64,000 nt of DNA from Opitutaceae bacterium (GCA_028284235.1 JANQSC010000058.1:1-64000); one strand, 5' to 3'; numbered from the stretch's first letter, positions 18,127 through 27,752 are shown. Translations and numbers: made by a program. The notes: generated from the sequence alone by a model not told the origin.

Positions 18127-19184
18127 TACCAACGGTATTTTCTCCGCATGCGGATTCTAAGCAGGATCGACGTTAGCGCGATTCCCGCGACAATAAACAA
18201 AAATACAAAGGCGGTACCATACTGCATCTGAGACGTGTACTCGTTCTGCGGGATCTTGGCGCTGACCACGTAGATGTGGTACGGCAACGCCATCACTCCC
18301 TGGAAAAAGAGATCGTACCAATGCTCCAGCCCTTCCCAGGGCAACTGGTCGCGCAGGGCGTAGGCGGCGGTGAACATGATCGGAGCCGTCTCCCCGGCCA
18401 CGCGGGCCACGCCAATGATCGAAGACGTCAGGATGCCGGGCATGGCATAGGGAAGCACGTTGGTCCGAATCGACGTCCACTTGCTCGCCCCCAAGGCCAG
18501 CGACGCGTCACGAAGCCCCTGCGGAATCGCTCGCATGGATTCCTCGCTCGCGGAAATCACGATGGGCAGAACCATGAAGGCCAAAGTGAACCAGCCCGCG
18601 ATCAACGAGACATTCCAGCCGAACGCCAAAACGAACATCCCCATCCCGAAGATGCCGAACACAATGGAGGGAACTCCCGCCAAATTGAGAATTGAAAGCC
18701 GAACCGCGTTCAAAATCTTCCCGGGCTTGGAATACTCGCTCAGGAAAATCGCGCTCAAGACACCCAGCGTCAAGGCAATGGCCATGGCGCCGACCACCAG
18801 CAAAACAGTGCCTACGATACAGGGCCAAATTCCGCCGCCCGAGTACGCGTACGTCTGGGAAACGATCGACGCTCCTGTCTCCTCTTTGAACACACGGAAA
18901 TCGGAGTCTTTCATCTCCATTTTTTCCCCCTCGTATTCAAAAACGTGTAACGTCTGAGGAGAGTCCGTGAGGAACTCGACATTGATAAAAGGAAACTCCA
19001 GCTGAAATACCGTCTGGGCGCCCTTGTAGAAAATATCGATAAAGATCGCCGCGGCGCAGGCCAGGATGAAATAGGTGCCCGCCCGGATGAGCATGAAAAC
19101 CCAGCGCTCGGTCCGCTTGGCCCGAGTGGGCCGCCCGAACAGAGATTCGGCTTCCGGTGGCAAGGGCGTTTGCGTCGTTTGCAT
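18126..19184 (-). CDS. pstA: Phosphate ABC transporter permease PstA
   Basis: Inner-membrane permease of the Pst importer, 352 residues. After TM1 (about 30-50) there is a soluble segment of roughly 60 residues with [20 protein letters not shown]. The ABC permease core follows, with the coupling-helix motif [20 protein letters not shown] and [21 protein letters not shown]. The last helix ends with IRMRRKYRW. It lies between pstC (9-bp gap) and pstB (overlap), completing the transporter. Confidence 0.96.
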   Translation of the reverse strand: MQTTQTPLPPEAESLFGRPTRAKRTERWVFMLIRAGTYFILACAAAIFIDIFYKGAQTVFQLEFPFINVEFLTDSPQTLHVFEYEGEKMEMKDSDFRVFKEETGASIVSQTYAYSGGGIWPCIVGTVLLVVGAMAIALTLGVLSAIFLSEYSKPGKILNAVRLSILNLAGVPSIVFGIFGMGMFVLAFGWNVSLIAGWFTLAFMVLPIVISASEESMRAIPQGLRDASLALGASKWTSIRTNVLPYAMPGILTSSIIGVARVAGETAPIMFTAAYALRDQLPWEGLEHWYDLFFQGVMALPYHIYVVSAKIPQNEYTSQMQYGTAFVFLFIVAGIALTSILLRIRMRRKYRW

Positions 19185-19193
19185 TTTCTAATC

Positions 19194-20792
19194 TTAACCT
19201 CGGGAAATCTGGAACTTGATCACGATCTTCTGAGCCACGTAGTTGATCAGAAGCGAGATGATAAACAAAACGAGCCCCACAACAAAGAGCGCCCGATAGT
19301 GGATACTTCCGTGCACGACTTCGCCCAGCTCCTGGGCGATAATCCCCGTCATTGTGTGCACCGGTTCGAACACGACCCCCAATCCCTCGGTGAAGCGTGG
19401 AATCTCAATCCGATTGCCCGCGCAGAGCAGAACGACCATCGTCTCCCCCACCACGCGGCCAAAGCCGAGCAGGACTGCGGAGATGATTCCGGAAAGCGCC
19501 GTCGGAACGATGATCCGGACAATCGTCTGCAACCGCGTCGAGCCCATAGCCATCGACGCCTCTTTGTACGACAAGGGCACGTTGTTCAACGCGTCTTCCG
19601 CCAGAGTGAAAATAGTGGGAATCGCCATCAGGGCGAGAAGCCCTCCGGCCGTAAACCCATTCAGTCGCTCGCTCAGCGGGAAAAAGCTAATCCAGCTCAG
19701 CGCCTCCCAATTCGAAATCTCGCGTACGAGCGTGCCAAACACGGCGATACCGAAAAAACCGATAACCACCGAGGGAATGGCTGAAATAAACTCGATGTAC
19801 GGCTTGATGATATTTTGCTCCATCCGACTCGCCGCCTGATTCACGTAAATCGCGGCTCCCACCCCCAACGGGACTGCAAATCCCATCGCGATCAACGCCA
19901 CCAACAAGGAACCCGTAAACAACGGAACGATACCGTACCAATCTTGTATCGAACTATTGGTTACCCAATCTCGGCCGAATATAAACGAAGTCAACGCGTT
20001 GCCCATACCGATGGGTTGTTCGCGATCCCAACCCGTCACCTTCGACTCGAAATCCGGGACCTCCTCCAGAAACATCGCCGCCAGTTCCTGAAAACGCTCC
20101 ATCTTAGCGTTCAACTCCAGATCGTCGTACACCGGCGGCTCGGCAAGCAGCTGCGGGATGGCGGCTTCCAGCGTCCGATTGATCTCCAGAAACTCCGACT
20201 CCCTCGACTTGACCAGATTGAAGAACAGGGCGAGGTCGACCTCCGTGATCTTCAACGCCTCGGCTTCGGCATCCCGACCCGCGTCGAGCAAGTTCTGCCG
20301 GTGGGCCTTCAAGTCGAGCATCTCGACATAGCTGTCGCGGGCGGTCCCCACGATATCGTTGGCCTCCAGCACGAAGTCGCGCAGCGGCATCGCCAAGTCT
20401 TCAAACGCGTAGTAGAAGTCCTCGTCCGTCCGCAAAGCGGCCTTCACTTGCATGAAGTCCATCCCGCTATCGACGAGCTTCTCGCTTTGCAGCGTCCGAA
20501 TGGAATTCAAGTAGCGATTCAATGCGGAAAGAGCGTCTTGCTCCTGCCGCATAGTCTCCACGTACTCCAGGCCGGAAAGCCGATAGAGCCGCAAGCTGTC
20601 GCGATACTGGCCGAAAAAGCCCGCCCCTTCTTTGAACAAGAAAAGGGTGATCAGGCTGAGAACGAGAATGGAAACGAAGGCGTTCCCCCCGAACAGGCCT
20701 TTGAGCAGATCATCTTTGGTGAACCCAAGAAACGACTTGCGCCGCGTGGAGAGATCGTACCGGTTTTCCTGATCGGGGACGTCTGTTTCCAT
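19194..20792 (-). CDS. pstC: Phosphate ABC transporter permease PstC, extended form
   Basis: Permease partner of PstA, but at 532 residues far longer than the usual 300-340. TM1 is near residues 33-55 (FVSILVLSLITLFLF). A soluble, largely helical and acidic insertion of about 200 residues follows, with coiled-coil-like runs (RQEQDALSALNRYLNSIRTL). The canonical permease core starts near residue 280 (GSLLVALIAMGFAVPLGVGA) and includes the coupling motif EDALNNVPLSYKEASMAMGS and the pore-lining IVPTALSGIISAVLLGFGRV. The insertion should face the periplasm. Confidence 0.95.
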   Translation of the reverse strand: METDVPDQENRYDLSTRRKSFLGFTKDDLLKGLFGGNAFVSILVLSLITLFLFKEGAGFFGQYRDSLRLYRLSGLEYVETMRQEQDALSALNRYLNSIRTLQSEKLVDSGMDFMQVKAALRTDEDFYYAFEDLAMPLRDFVLEANDIVGTARDSYVEMLDLKAHRQNLLDAGRDAEAEALKITEVDLALFFNLVKSRESEFLEINRTLEAAIPQLLAEPPVYDDLELNAKMERFQELAAMFLEEVPDFESKVTGWDREQPIGMGNALTSFIFGRDWVTNSSIQDWYGIVPLFTGSLLVALIAMGFAVPLGVGAAIYVNQAASRMEQNIIKPYIEFISAIPSVVIGFFGIAVFGTLVREISNWEALSWISFFPLSERLNGFTAGGLLALMAIPTIFTLAEDALNNVPLSYKEASMAMGSTRLQTIVRIIVPTALSGIISAVLLGFGRVVGETMVVLLCAGNRIEIPRFTEGLGVVFEPVHTMTGIIAQELGEVVHGSIHYRALFVVGLVLFIISLLINYVAQKIVIKFQISRG

Positions 20793-20852
20793 CAGTATCG
20801 ATCACTCAAATACACGCGCTGCTTGCCAATTCGAATCGCTCGAGCCCCGACG

Positions 20853-21689
20853 CTACAAAATAGAGATGAAGTGCACCGCCTTGACGATCTCCTGCCCTTG
20901 TTTGCTGAGGCAGAAGTCGACAAACTCCTTCACGATCGGGCGCATTTCCTTGCTCGCGTCGTAGTAGAAGTAAAGCGGACGGGCGAATGGGTAATTCGGG
21001 TCGTCGGCGTTGATTCCGTCGACTGGCAGCACCTTGACGCCGGGCGTTCCGATGTAGGCGAGGCCGACGTAGCCGATGCCATTCGGGTTCTTCGCCACTT
21101 CCGATGCGATCTGCTCGTTACCCGCCATCTTCTGCGATGAGGACGCGTAGTCGCGCTTGCGCAGCGCCATCTGCTGAAAGACCGCGTAGGTTCCCGATGA
21201 AGTGTTGCGGGTGTAGATCGAGATCGATCCCGACTTGCCGTTGATCGACGTCCAGCTATCGACGTCGCCGGTGAAGATCTTCTCCACTTCGCGACCGCTG
21301 ATTTCCGGAAGCGGATTCGATTCGTGGGCGATGATAGCGATCCCGTCTTTCGCCACGACGATCGGCTCCATCTTTACTCCGCCAAGAAGCGCCTTCGAGA
21401 TTTCAGACCCTTTGGCGTCGCGGCTCGACATCCCGAGATCGGCAGTGCCGTCGATCACGGCGGCGACTCCGGTGGAGGAGCCTTCGGCGGCGATTTCGAA
21501 AATGACGGTCACGCCTTCTTTCGCCTTGAGCGCCTTGAACTCCTCCTTCATCTGCGGCACCATTTTCGCGCCGAGCGTGTCCGAGCCTTTAATCACGATT
21601 TTCTCCGCGGCGCCTGCAATCGAGACCCCGGTCGCGAGCGCCCAAATCAGCGCCGCGCGTATTGTCTTATTTCGCTTTGATGGAATCAT
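20853..21689 (-). CDS. pstS: Phosphate-binding periplasmic protein PstS-like
   Basis: Substrate-binding protein for the Pst importer, 278 residues, with a Sec signal ([19 protein letters not shown]). The mature protein opens [18 protein letters not shown] and has the phosphate-site loops [20 protein letters not shown] (Ser/Thr/Asp ligands) and [18 protein letters not shown]. It belongs to the short PBP-like (PF12849) branch. It is separated from pstC by 60 bp and from the upstream porin by 152 bp, where a possible PHO-box-like repeat is found. Confidence 0.95.
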   Translation of the reverse strand: MIPSKRNKTIRAALIWALATGVSIAGAAEKIVIKGSDTLGAKMVPQMKEEFKALKAKEGVTVIFEIAAEGSSTGVAAVIDGTADLGMSSRDAKGSEISKALLGGVKMEPIVVAKDGIAIIAHESNPLPEISGREVEKIFTGDVDSWTSINGKSGSISIYTRNTSSGTYAVFQQMALRKRDYASSSQKMAGNEQIASEVAKNPNGIGYVGLAYIGTPGVKVLPVDGINADDPNYPFARPLYFYYDASKEMRPIVKEFVDFCLSKQGQEIVKAVHFISIL

Positions 21690-21766
21690 CTATCTTTCTG
21701 CTTTCTTGTGGTTGTTTATCGAACGCCACGATTGACAAGTCCAGCCCGTAGGCCAACCCCTGCACC

Positions 21767-21784
21767 GTTACATTCAAGTTACAT
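21767..21784 (+). promoter_or_regulatory. Possible PHO-box-like direct repeat upstream of pstS
   Basis: GTTACAT occurs at 21767-21773 and again at 21778-21784, an 11-bp period with a 4-bp spacer, as in PhoB-type boxes. It lies about 80-95 bp upstream of the pstS start. The GTTACAT orientation is opposite to that seen before the porin gene relative to transcription, which lowers confidence. A third repeat is poor. Confidence 0.4.
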
Positions 21785-21841
21785 TGAGACTGTCGTAAGT
21801 CGCGTTCTGCCGTTTGCTTTTTCAAAGGCGAGCAAGCGAGC

Positions 21842-23179
21842 CTAAAACTTCACCTCCCCGTCGACCAGAAGCACCTGAGTGTTCCCGAGATTGCCCGGCG
21901 ACGCCAAGTAGTCGTCGTCTATGCTGTCGCCCACCAGGTAGGTCACGCTAAGACCGAAGAAGTCAGTAAACAGCTGCTTGAAGTTGAGCACGTAGCCGCC
22001 CTGGTTAACCTCGCCTTTCGCCCAGTCGGAGTCCGAGAGATTAGGCGTGTAGGCTCCCGCTTCCATGAAGCGGTACTCCGCGCTCCACTGCCTTTGGCCC
22101 GCTCGCTTGGCGGAACCAAACTGGTAGCCCAGGTTGGCGAACTGGTTTTTCGAGCTCTGTCCGGGAGTGCCGCCGTAAAACGGGGAATCCGGATCGTTGA
22201 CGAGTTCGTCCCCTTTCAAATTCACTCCCCAAGCCCCGAAAATCTTGTGCTTGGCGCCGTTTCCAGTCGCGAACCCATACTCGAAGGGAAGCCCCACGAC
22301 AGCGAAATCGTGGAAGTAGCGGACCGAGTTCGCCCCGGCAAAGGTGCCGCTCTCGGAAAAGTTGGAATTTCCTCCAGTCGAAGCCATGGCGATCGGCGCC
22401 AGGACCAGACCTTCGCCGTTGGTCCACTTGGCTTGGGCCATGAACAAGGCGTCGTCGGTAACCGACTGCCCGCCCACCGTTTCTTTCGACTCGTTTTCCT
22501 CGTCAATGATGTACTGGCCAGCGGTGAACGTCCACGCCCCGCGGGTGATCGACTCCGAGAGTCCTTCGACGTTCAAGTCGCCGTCCCAGAGCATTTTGGG
22601 AAGGTAGAACGGACTCGCCTGCTTGCCGAAAACGACAGCCCAATCGTCGCCCTTGTAAGCGAGATAGAGCCGACCCAGGTTGATTCCGCCGCCCGCTTTG
22701 TCGAAGTAGCCACCGAAATTCGAGTTGTTGGAGTCGTTCGACGTTGCCGACTCCAACTGAACGCCTAGCGAAAACGGGCTCTCGTGGAATTGGTAGACGG
22801 AGCCAAGACGAATCCGGTAGCGCCAGCGGGAGCGATCGTTGTTCTCGCCCGCCCGGCTTTCGGCGTTCTCATAGTGGTACCGGAAGCGGGCGTTGCCGGA
22901 AAGCGTCAGTCCCGAGAGACTGCTCGGCAAGGGAACGCTAGGTTCAGGGCTGTAAGCGCTCTCGACCTGAGCGACCGCCGCCTCGACGATTTCAGTTTTT
23001 TGCGCTTCCGCCACCGCGGATACTTCTTGTCGAATTTCGGACGCTTCCGATTCGGTAAGGATCCCCTTGCGGAGGAGCACTTGAATAAGGATGTCAGTCG
23101 TGTCATCCTGGGCTAATGCCACGGAGGAGCCAAACAGCAGCGCCCCACTAAGTAAGAACGTGGTCGTTCGCATAGTCAT
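21842..23179 (-). CDS. Putative porin, probably phosphate- or anion-related
   Basis: About 445 residues from ATG 23179, with a Sec signal (MRTTTFLLSGALLFGSSVAL, cleavage after ALAQ). A short periplasmic helical region follows (LLRKGILTESEASEIRQEV), similar to the N-terminal segment of Porin_5/OprP-type porins. The long C-terminal barrel alternates aromatic and polar residues and ends GNTQVLLVDGEVKF, with a terminal Phe as expected for BAM-inserted barrels. The gene heads the pst cluster and has an upstream PHO-box-like array, so outer-membrane phosphate uptake is likely. The open frame extends to 23506 but has no signal-like start there. Confidence 0.85.
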   Translation of the reverse strand: MTMRTTTFLLSGALLFGSSVALAQDDTTDILIQVLLRKGILTESEASEIRQEVSAVAEAQKTEIVEAAVAQVESAYSPEPSVPLPSSLSGLTLSGNARFRYHYENAESRAGENNDRSRWRYRIRLGSVYQFHESPFSLGVQLESATSNDSNNSNFGGYFDKAGGGINLGRLYLAYKGDDWAVVFGKQASPFYLPKMLWDGDLNVEGLSESITRGAWTFTAGQYIIDEENESKETVGGQSVTDDALFMAQAKWTNGEGLVLAPIAMASTGGNSNFSESGTFAGANSVRYFHDFAVVGLPFEYGFATGNGAKHKIFGAWGVNLKGDELVNDPDSPFYGGTPGQSSKNQFANLGYQFGSAKRAGQRQWSAEYRFMEAGAYTPNLSDSDWAKGEVNQGGYVLNFKQLFTDFFGLSVTYLVGDSIDDDYLASPGNLGNTQVLLVDGEVKF

Positions 23180-23300
23180 GAATGTGATTTTGTGATTTAC
23201 GGGAAGTTGAAAACGACTGTCGCCGATTTCGACACTGCGTCTCCGACAAATCCCCGCGCTACACCAGGCTATTCTCGGCAGAACGCGATTCTTCACGCGG

Positions 23301-23329
23301 CCGTAACACAACCGTAACCTGTTTGTAAC
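23301..23329 (-). promoter_or_regulatory. PHO-box-like array upstream of the porin gene
   Basis: Read on the minus strand, three heptamers GTTACAA, GTTACGG and GTTACGG occur at exactly 11-bp spacing (plus-strand CCGTAAC at 23301-23307, CCGTAAC at 23312-23318, TTGTAAC at 23323-23329). Tandem heptamers with 11-bp period are the hallmark of PhoB-type operators. The array is about 120-150 bp upstream of the porin start and in the orientation of the gene. It would place the porin, and perhaps pstS onward, under phosphate control. Confidence 0.65.
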
Positions 23330-23405
23330 AATTCGATTCCGCGTACCCCAAAGCGGGTAGTTTCTGAACAACTCGGACGCAGAATCTCCGACGGACGAAA
23401 ATCCC

Positions 23406-24365
23406 CTATAAGCCCGCCCGCAAACGCGCGAGGGACTCAAGCACACGAGCGTCTCCGGGGTCGATTCGCGCCGCCCGCTCCAGCATCGCCCGAGCCGTGT
23501 CGGCATTTCCCTCGTGTATCTCCGCCCGCGCCCATTCCAACAAACGAAACGTATCGAAACTGCGCGTCCAAACGCTCTGGAGCCAAGCGTCGTAGGGAGC
23601 CTTTTCTTCCGGGTTCCACTTCTCGATCAAGGCGGCGCGCTCTTCGTCGTCGCCGATACCCGCATAAAGCTCGATTTCCTCCCACAAGGCGTAGAAGTCC
23701 TTCACGGTCGGGTCCAAGTCGATGGCTCGTCTCAGCTCTGTCAACGCCGCCTCGTGTCGCTCTTCGAGAAACAAGCCGTTCGCGATCCCAAAGTGAGCCC
23801 ACGATTTCCAATCGCGATCCTCCAACAACCGTTCAAAGTGAACAACCGAATCGAGGATTTGCCCCGTATCCAAATATCCCCGACCGATTTCGTAGCGGCT
23901 GTTCAAATAAGAGGCGTCCAAATCCAGCGCCCGCTCAAAGGAGACCAACGCCACACTCTTGTCCTGAAAGTCGCGCGTCGTCAATCCGAGGAAGTAAGGC
24001 CACCGAGCATTGTCCCCGTCGACCGCGACGAGGGCCGCGAAGCAACGTTTCGCCTCGCCGTAAAACCCATTGGCAAAATACAGCTCGCCCAATTCGCCCA
24101 TCGCTTCGATCCCATTTCCGGGACCGGCCAGAGCCTCGTGAACCCGGGATAGCTCGGAAACCAGTTCCTTCGGCCAACTGCTCAAATCAGGGACGGGCGG
24201 AATCCCCAAAATCAGCTCCGCGTCTAGCAACCCCGGACCGTCGAGCTCCGACTGCGTGTCGACTTGCCTGAGCAACAAACCGAGCAGTATTGCCGCTCCG
24301 AGCAAGATGTAGATCTGCTTGGGCAAACGCGAGCGACGTTTTTCGCGTTTCCGTTCCACGCCCAA
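23406..24365 (-). CDS. Membrane-anchored TPR protein
   Basis: About 319 residues. A basic N-terminus (RKREKRRSRLPK) precedes one membrane helix (IYILLGAAILLGLLL), so the bulk is periplasmic. Then come at least five TPR-like repeats, for example LGELYFANGFYGEAKRCFAA, SFERALDLDASYLNSRYEIG and LTELRRAIDLDPTVKDFYAL, and a final one MLERAARIDPGDARVLESLA. The start is TTG at 24365 or GTG at 24359. It follows the sugar-binding protein gene by 12 bp and is probably cotranscribed with it. Confidence 0.8.
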   Translation of the reverse strand: MGVERKREKRRSRLPKQIYILLGAAILLGLLLRQVDTQSELDGPGLLDAELILGIPPVPDLSSWPKELVSELSRVHEALAGPGNGIEAMGELGELYFANGFYGEAKRCFAALVAVDGDNARWPYFLGLTTRDFQDKSVALVSFERALDLDASYLNSRYEIGRGYLDTGQILDSVVHFERLLEDRDWKSWAHFGIANGLFLEERHEAALTELRRAIDLDPTVKDFYALWEEIELYAGIGDDEERAALIEKWNPEEKAPYDAWLQSVWTRSFDTFRLLEWARAEIHEGNADTARAMLERAARIDPGDARVLESLARLRAGL

Positions 24366-24377
24366 ACTCCGCGTCCG

Positions 24378-25367
24378 CTATTGAATGGCTTCGCTCCCCT
24401 GCGCGCCCAAGGCCTCTTGGACTTCGGAGCTTTCGATGTTGGACATGGTCACCAAAGTCACGCCGGTATCCACCATCGTCGGAGAATTGCCCCCCTGAAT
24501 GTGATCCACCAACGTCGTCACGCCCACATAGCCCATGCGGTAGGGATTGGTCACAACCAGTCCTTGAATCTCGCCCGTGCGGATCGCGTCGAGCGTCGCG
24601 GGGGACGCCTCGTACCCGACAAGGAAAACCTGGCCCGCCAGATTGAAATTACGCAAGGCGTTCAGCATGGCGTCCGCCCCTTCAACGCTCGAGGCGAAAA
24701 CAGCGTTAACGCGACGACCGTATCGATTGAGCAAATACTGGGCCGCCTCGTCCGCCTCTCTCATGGAGTCGCCCGAATACTGGTCGATGGAAAGCATCCG
24801 AATCGAGGGATAGCCGCGACGTATCCGCTCAATGAATCCCGCCTCGCGCGCCTCGGAATTCGAGTCTCCCTGCTTGTGGCGGAGTAAAATGACATTCCCC
24901 ACTCCCTCGGTCAGCTGGCCAATACGATCCGCGGCGATCGCTCCTCCTTGGAAATTGTCCGTGGCGACATAGCTGATGGGACGGTCCGCATCCAGTCCGG
25001 AGTCGATGTGAACCATAGGCAAATCCGAGTCCCGATCGAAACGAACGTTTCCGCCGAGATGGCTCTCGTCCAACGACGCAACCAAAATCCCACTCAAACG
25101 CTGGCCCGTAAACGTATCCACTACTTGGATCTGCTTGTCGGAGCGAGCTACGTTGTCCCCTTTCCAGAGAATATTCACGTTGATCCCCTCCGCAGCCAGT
25201 TCCTCACTCGCCTTGACCGCCCCGGCGTGAATCGCCTGCCAGCGCGCCTTGTCGGTGCCTTTCGGAACCACCGCTATGCTGTACTCCACTGCGTCCGTTT
25301 GGGCGAAAGCCGCCGACAATCCGATTAGGAAGACGAAAAGCGACAGTGTGATTCGAACAAGGGACAT
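24378..25367 (-). CDS. Periplasmic sugar-binding protein, LacI/RbsB type
   Basis: A 329-residue exported protein with a Sec signal (ITLSLFVFLIGLSAAFA) and a type I periplasmic binding fold (Peripla_BP_4). Visible elements are YSIAVVPKGTDKARWQAIHA at the start, ILVASLDESH in the first lobe, YVATDNFQGGAIAADRI at the hinge, and NAVFASSVEGADAMLNALRN in the second lobe. RbsB-like proteins bind sugars or autoinducers for ABC import or for a sensor kinase. No ABC permease or ATPase gene lies nearby, so it is an orphan that may serve a distant transporter or a receptor. Confidence 0.88.
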   Translation of the reverse strand: MSLVRITLSLFVFLIGLSAAFAQTDAVEYSIAVVPKGTDKARWQAIHAGAVKASEELAAEGINVNILWKGDNVARSDKQIQVVDTFTGQRLSGILVASLDESHLGGNVRFDRDSDLPMVHIDSGLDADRPISYVATDNFQGGAIAADRIGQLTEGVGNVILLRHKQGDSNSEAREAGFIERIRRGYPSIRMLSIDQYSGDSMREADEAAQYLLNRYGRRVNAVFASSVEGADAMLNALRNFNLAGQVFLVGYEASPATLDAIRTGEIQGLVVTNPYRMGYVGVTTLVDHIQGGNSPTMVDTGVTLVTMSNIESSEVQEALGAQGSEAIQ

Positions 25368-25741
25368 GGATCTGCGGAGTTACGCGAAATGTAAAAAGGT
25401 GACCGAATATCAGGCTAGGTCAAGGGCAAAGCCGATATTCACAATTGGTCAATTTCTCGTTAAATCCCGTATCTTCAAATACATAGCGATCCCGACCCAT
25501 CCTTGAAAAGCGATTGGACTACCCCTGAGCGCAAGAAACCCCCATACCCGGCCAGTCGAACCTGCAAACATCCCCTCCAACGCCACGACGACGATTCGCG
25601 GCCAATCGACACCTCAAAATCGTGCCGGATCGCGCCAAACGTTTGCCAGTCGGCCCCGCGTTCGTTCTAGATAGGGTCCATGCTAAATTCGACCGGGAAA
25701 ATAGACCCCGTCACAGCGGCCGCCTCCTGGAACTTCGTCCG

Positions 25742-26200
25742 ATGAAAGCGATCCCAAACGAAGCTCCGATTCGCCCTCTCCGCAAGCCGAGCCGTTCCCG
25801 CCACGATTTGGACCGCCTCGCTCACTGCCTCGCGTCTCGATTCAAAGCCCTCCGCCAAACGCAAACCCGACCCGCGATCCTAGCCGCCGGCATCACGCGA
25901 CTTGGACAGATCGAACGTCTGGAATTCATCAGCCCTCGACACAGGTCCCTACCCGAAAGCCTCCGCAGCCGCGCCGAGGAGAGCCTCTTGATTCGAATTC
26001 GGCAGGAACGCTACTCGGCCGCCGCCTGGCTAATAGCTGGAAACGCCCAAACCGAATCGAAAATTCGAATACACGCCGAACACCAATCGCGGCTGGCCAT
26101 CGCCTTTCAGGCCCTCGCGCGATACAAACGCCCCCGAACCTTGACGGTGGGGCGCCTCGAACCGCTCCTCGCCGCCTGTCGTTGGTTTCGGATCGACTGA
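25742..26200 (+). CDS. Hypothetical basic protein
   Basis: I do not recognise it. From ATG 25742 it is 152 residues and Arg-rich. It contains a helical stretch (DLDRLAHCLASRFKALRQTQ), PAILAAGITRLGQIERLEFI and a C-terminal part reading YSAAAWLIAGNAQTES. The frame is open back to GTG 25622, but codon bias becomes coding-like only from about 25742. It converges on the next gene with a 9-bp gap. It may be a real but poorly conserved protein; a spurious frame is possible. Confidence 0.45.
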   Translation: MKAIPNEAPIRPLRKPSRSRHDLDRLAHCLASRFKALRQTQTRPAILAAGITRLGQIERLEFISPRHRSLPESLRSRAEESLLIRIRQERYSAAAWLIAGNAQTESKIRIHAEHQSRLAIAFQALARYKRPRTLTVGRLEPLLAACRWFRID

Positions 26201-26209
26201 ACGAGCTCT

Positions 26210-26752
26210 CTAGCTGGACTCGCTCGCCGCCTCCGCCTTTACCGGGGCGGCCTCCGGCTCGGCGCTGGCGGCTCCGAGAAAGGCGAGCTTCTCCTGGTTC
26301 TCAATGAAAAACTGCGGATCCAATTCTATATTCGGGACCGCGTACTCCAGTTTCGTGGGCCGATGAATGTAGTGCGTGAACTTCGAGTCCTTCGCCTTCA
26401 CCCGCAACAAGCGCCGTCGCTCCAGCATCAATCCCAAAAGGTGCTTGAGCTTCGCGTTCTCCTGGGTTGGGCCGTCCTCCCCTTCGAAAAGACTGACGAA
26501 CAAATTGTCTGCCGTTAGCTTCATCGCTTCCTGCGCCTCCTTTTCCTCTGTAGAACGCGGTTTGAAAACCACTGTCCAGCGGCAGATCAACTCCCCCGGA
26601 AGCTCATAGCTCGCTTCCTCCGATTCAAGCACATCCGCCCGCATGACGTCTTCCTCGAGCCGGATCAGCAGGCTGACCACGCGAGCGTCCTTCTCAAACG
26701 GCTCGCCGGTCGAAATCGATTGCCGGGAAATTGGAGCGATATGCCATTCCAT
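26210..26752 (-). CDS. Hypothetical protein, 180 aa
   Basis: A soluble protein with no signal or membrane segment. From ATG 26752 it reads MEWHIAPISRQSISTGEPFE. It contains a charged helical region (PRSTEEKEAQEAMKLTADNL), then LLGLMLERRRLLRVKAKD and a short YIHRPTKLEYAVP segment, and ends in an Ala/Glu-rich tail (AEPEAAPVKAEAASESS). I know no function. The upstream in-frame TTG at 26770 is a weaker start. It diverges from the isochorismatase-like gene, whose start lies 95 bp away. Confidence 0.7.
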   Translation of the reverse strand: MEWHIAPISRQSISTGEPFEKDARVVSLLIRLEEDVMRADVLESEEASYELPGELICRWTVVFKPRSTEEKEAQEAMKLTADNLFVSLFEGEDGPTQENAKLKHLLGLMLERRRLLRVKAKDSKFTHYIHRPTKLEYAVPNIELDPQFFIENQEKLAFLGAASAEPEAAPVKAEAASESS

Positions 26753-26846
26753 ACGAAGCCCACTATTCAAGCCAACCCGCGTCTGGCTAGAAAATTCTCG
26801 CTGTTCTTGTTGAATAAGCTCCAGGAAACGCCACGGTACTGCCCCT

Positions 26847-27752
26847 ATGCCAAATTCTGAAATGGATCCCGGCGAGCTTACGAGCGACGCGGCCCTCCTC
26901 GTGGTCGACGCTCAAGACTGCTTCGTCGACACTCTCCACGACAAGAAGACATTCCTCGCCCGTTGCGCGTTCTCGATCGACGCCGCGCGAACGCTGGGAA
27001 TCCAAACCGTTTTCACAGAACAAGTTCCCAACAAGCTCGGCCCCACGCGAGCGGACCTGATCCAGCGCGCTCAATCGCCAGCCGTATTTCCCAAAACAAG
27101 CTTTTCCGCCCTCAACGCCCCCGGCCTGAAAGAGTTTCTGCGCAAGAAGGAAATCTACCACCTGCTCGTCTGCGGTCTGGAAACGCCGATCTGCATCTAC
27201 CAAACCGGGCTGCAAGCCGCGAGCGAGGACTTCGACCTGACCTTTCTCTCCGACGCTCTCGGCTGCCGACGCTCGGAAGACGCCCCCTTCGCCCTGCAAG
27301 CCCTACAACAACTCGGCTGCCCCATCCTCCCCTCCGAAACCGTCTTCTACGGCATTCTCTCAGAAGCGACCCACCCGCAATTCCGCGCCTTCAGCCAATT
27401 GGTGAAACTCTACTCGGAAACCGATTTCTCCATCGAAAAACACCTGGCCGAAGTCCCCAAATTTCCAAAAAAACAGAAAACGTCCCGGCGACCCGCGCCC
27501 AAAAAGAAGGCGACGAAGACCCCGAAAAAGCCGACCGTTCAGCGGAAGAAGTCGAACGAGTCTCCGAAGCGACCTCGGAAACCGGAGGCAACAGCAACCG
27601 AGCCCGCATCGGGAAACGCAAAGGCGACGGCAAAAACGCCCACGCGAAAAGCCACCAAGAAAGCCGCGAGAAAACAAGTGGCACGAAAACGGACCGGCAC
27701 CGCCCAGTCTTCGCGATCGAAAGCGAAACGCCCTCCCAAAGCAGACGACTAG
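26847..27752 (+). CDS. Isochorismatase-like hydrolase with histone-H1-like basic tail
   Basis: 301 residues in two distinct parts. Residues about 14-200 form a cysteine-hydrolase domain of the isochorismatase/nicotinamidase superfamily. The triad is visible as Asp21 (LLVVDAQDCF), Lys83 (FPKTSFSAL) and Cys116 (LVCGLETPICIYQTG). The last 95 residues are almost only Lys, Arg, Pro, Ala, Thr and Ser, with repeated KKKATKTPKK and TRKATKKAARK motifs like the C-terminal tail of histone H1 or bacterial HU/AlgP-type proteins. The tail is in frame and ends at a normal stop. It could bind DNA, RNA or polyphosphate. The enzyme's substrate is unknown. Confidence 0.88.
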   Translation: MPNSEMDPGELTSDAALLVVDAQDCFVDTLHDKKTFLARCAFSIDAARTLGIQTVFTEQVPNKLGPTRADLIQRAQSPAVFPKTSFSALNAPGLKEFLRKKEIYHLLVCGLETPICIYQTGLQAASEDFDLTFLSDALGCRRSEDAPFALQALQQLGCPILPSETVFYGILSEATHPQFRAFSQLVKLYSETDFSIEKHLAEVPKFPKKQKTSRRPAPKKKATKTPKKPTVQRKKSNESPKRPRKPEATATEPASGNAKATAKTPTRKATKKAARKQVARKRTGTAQSSRSKAKRPPKADD

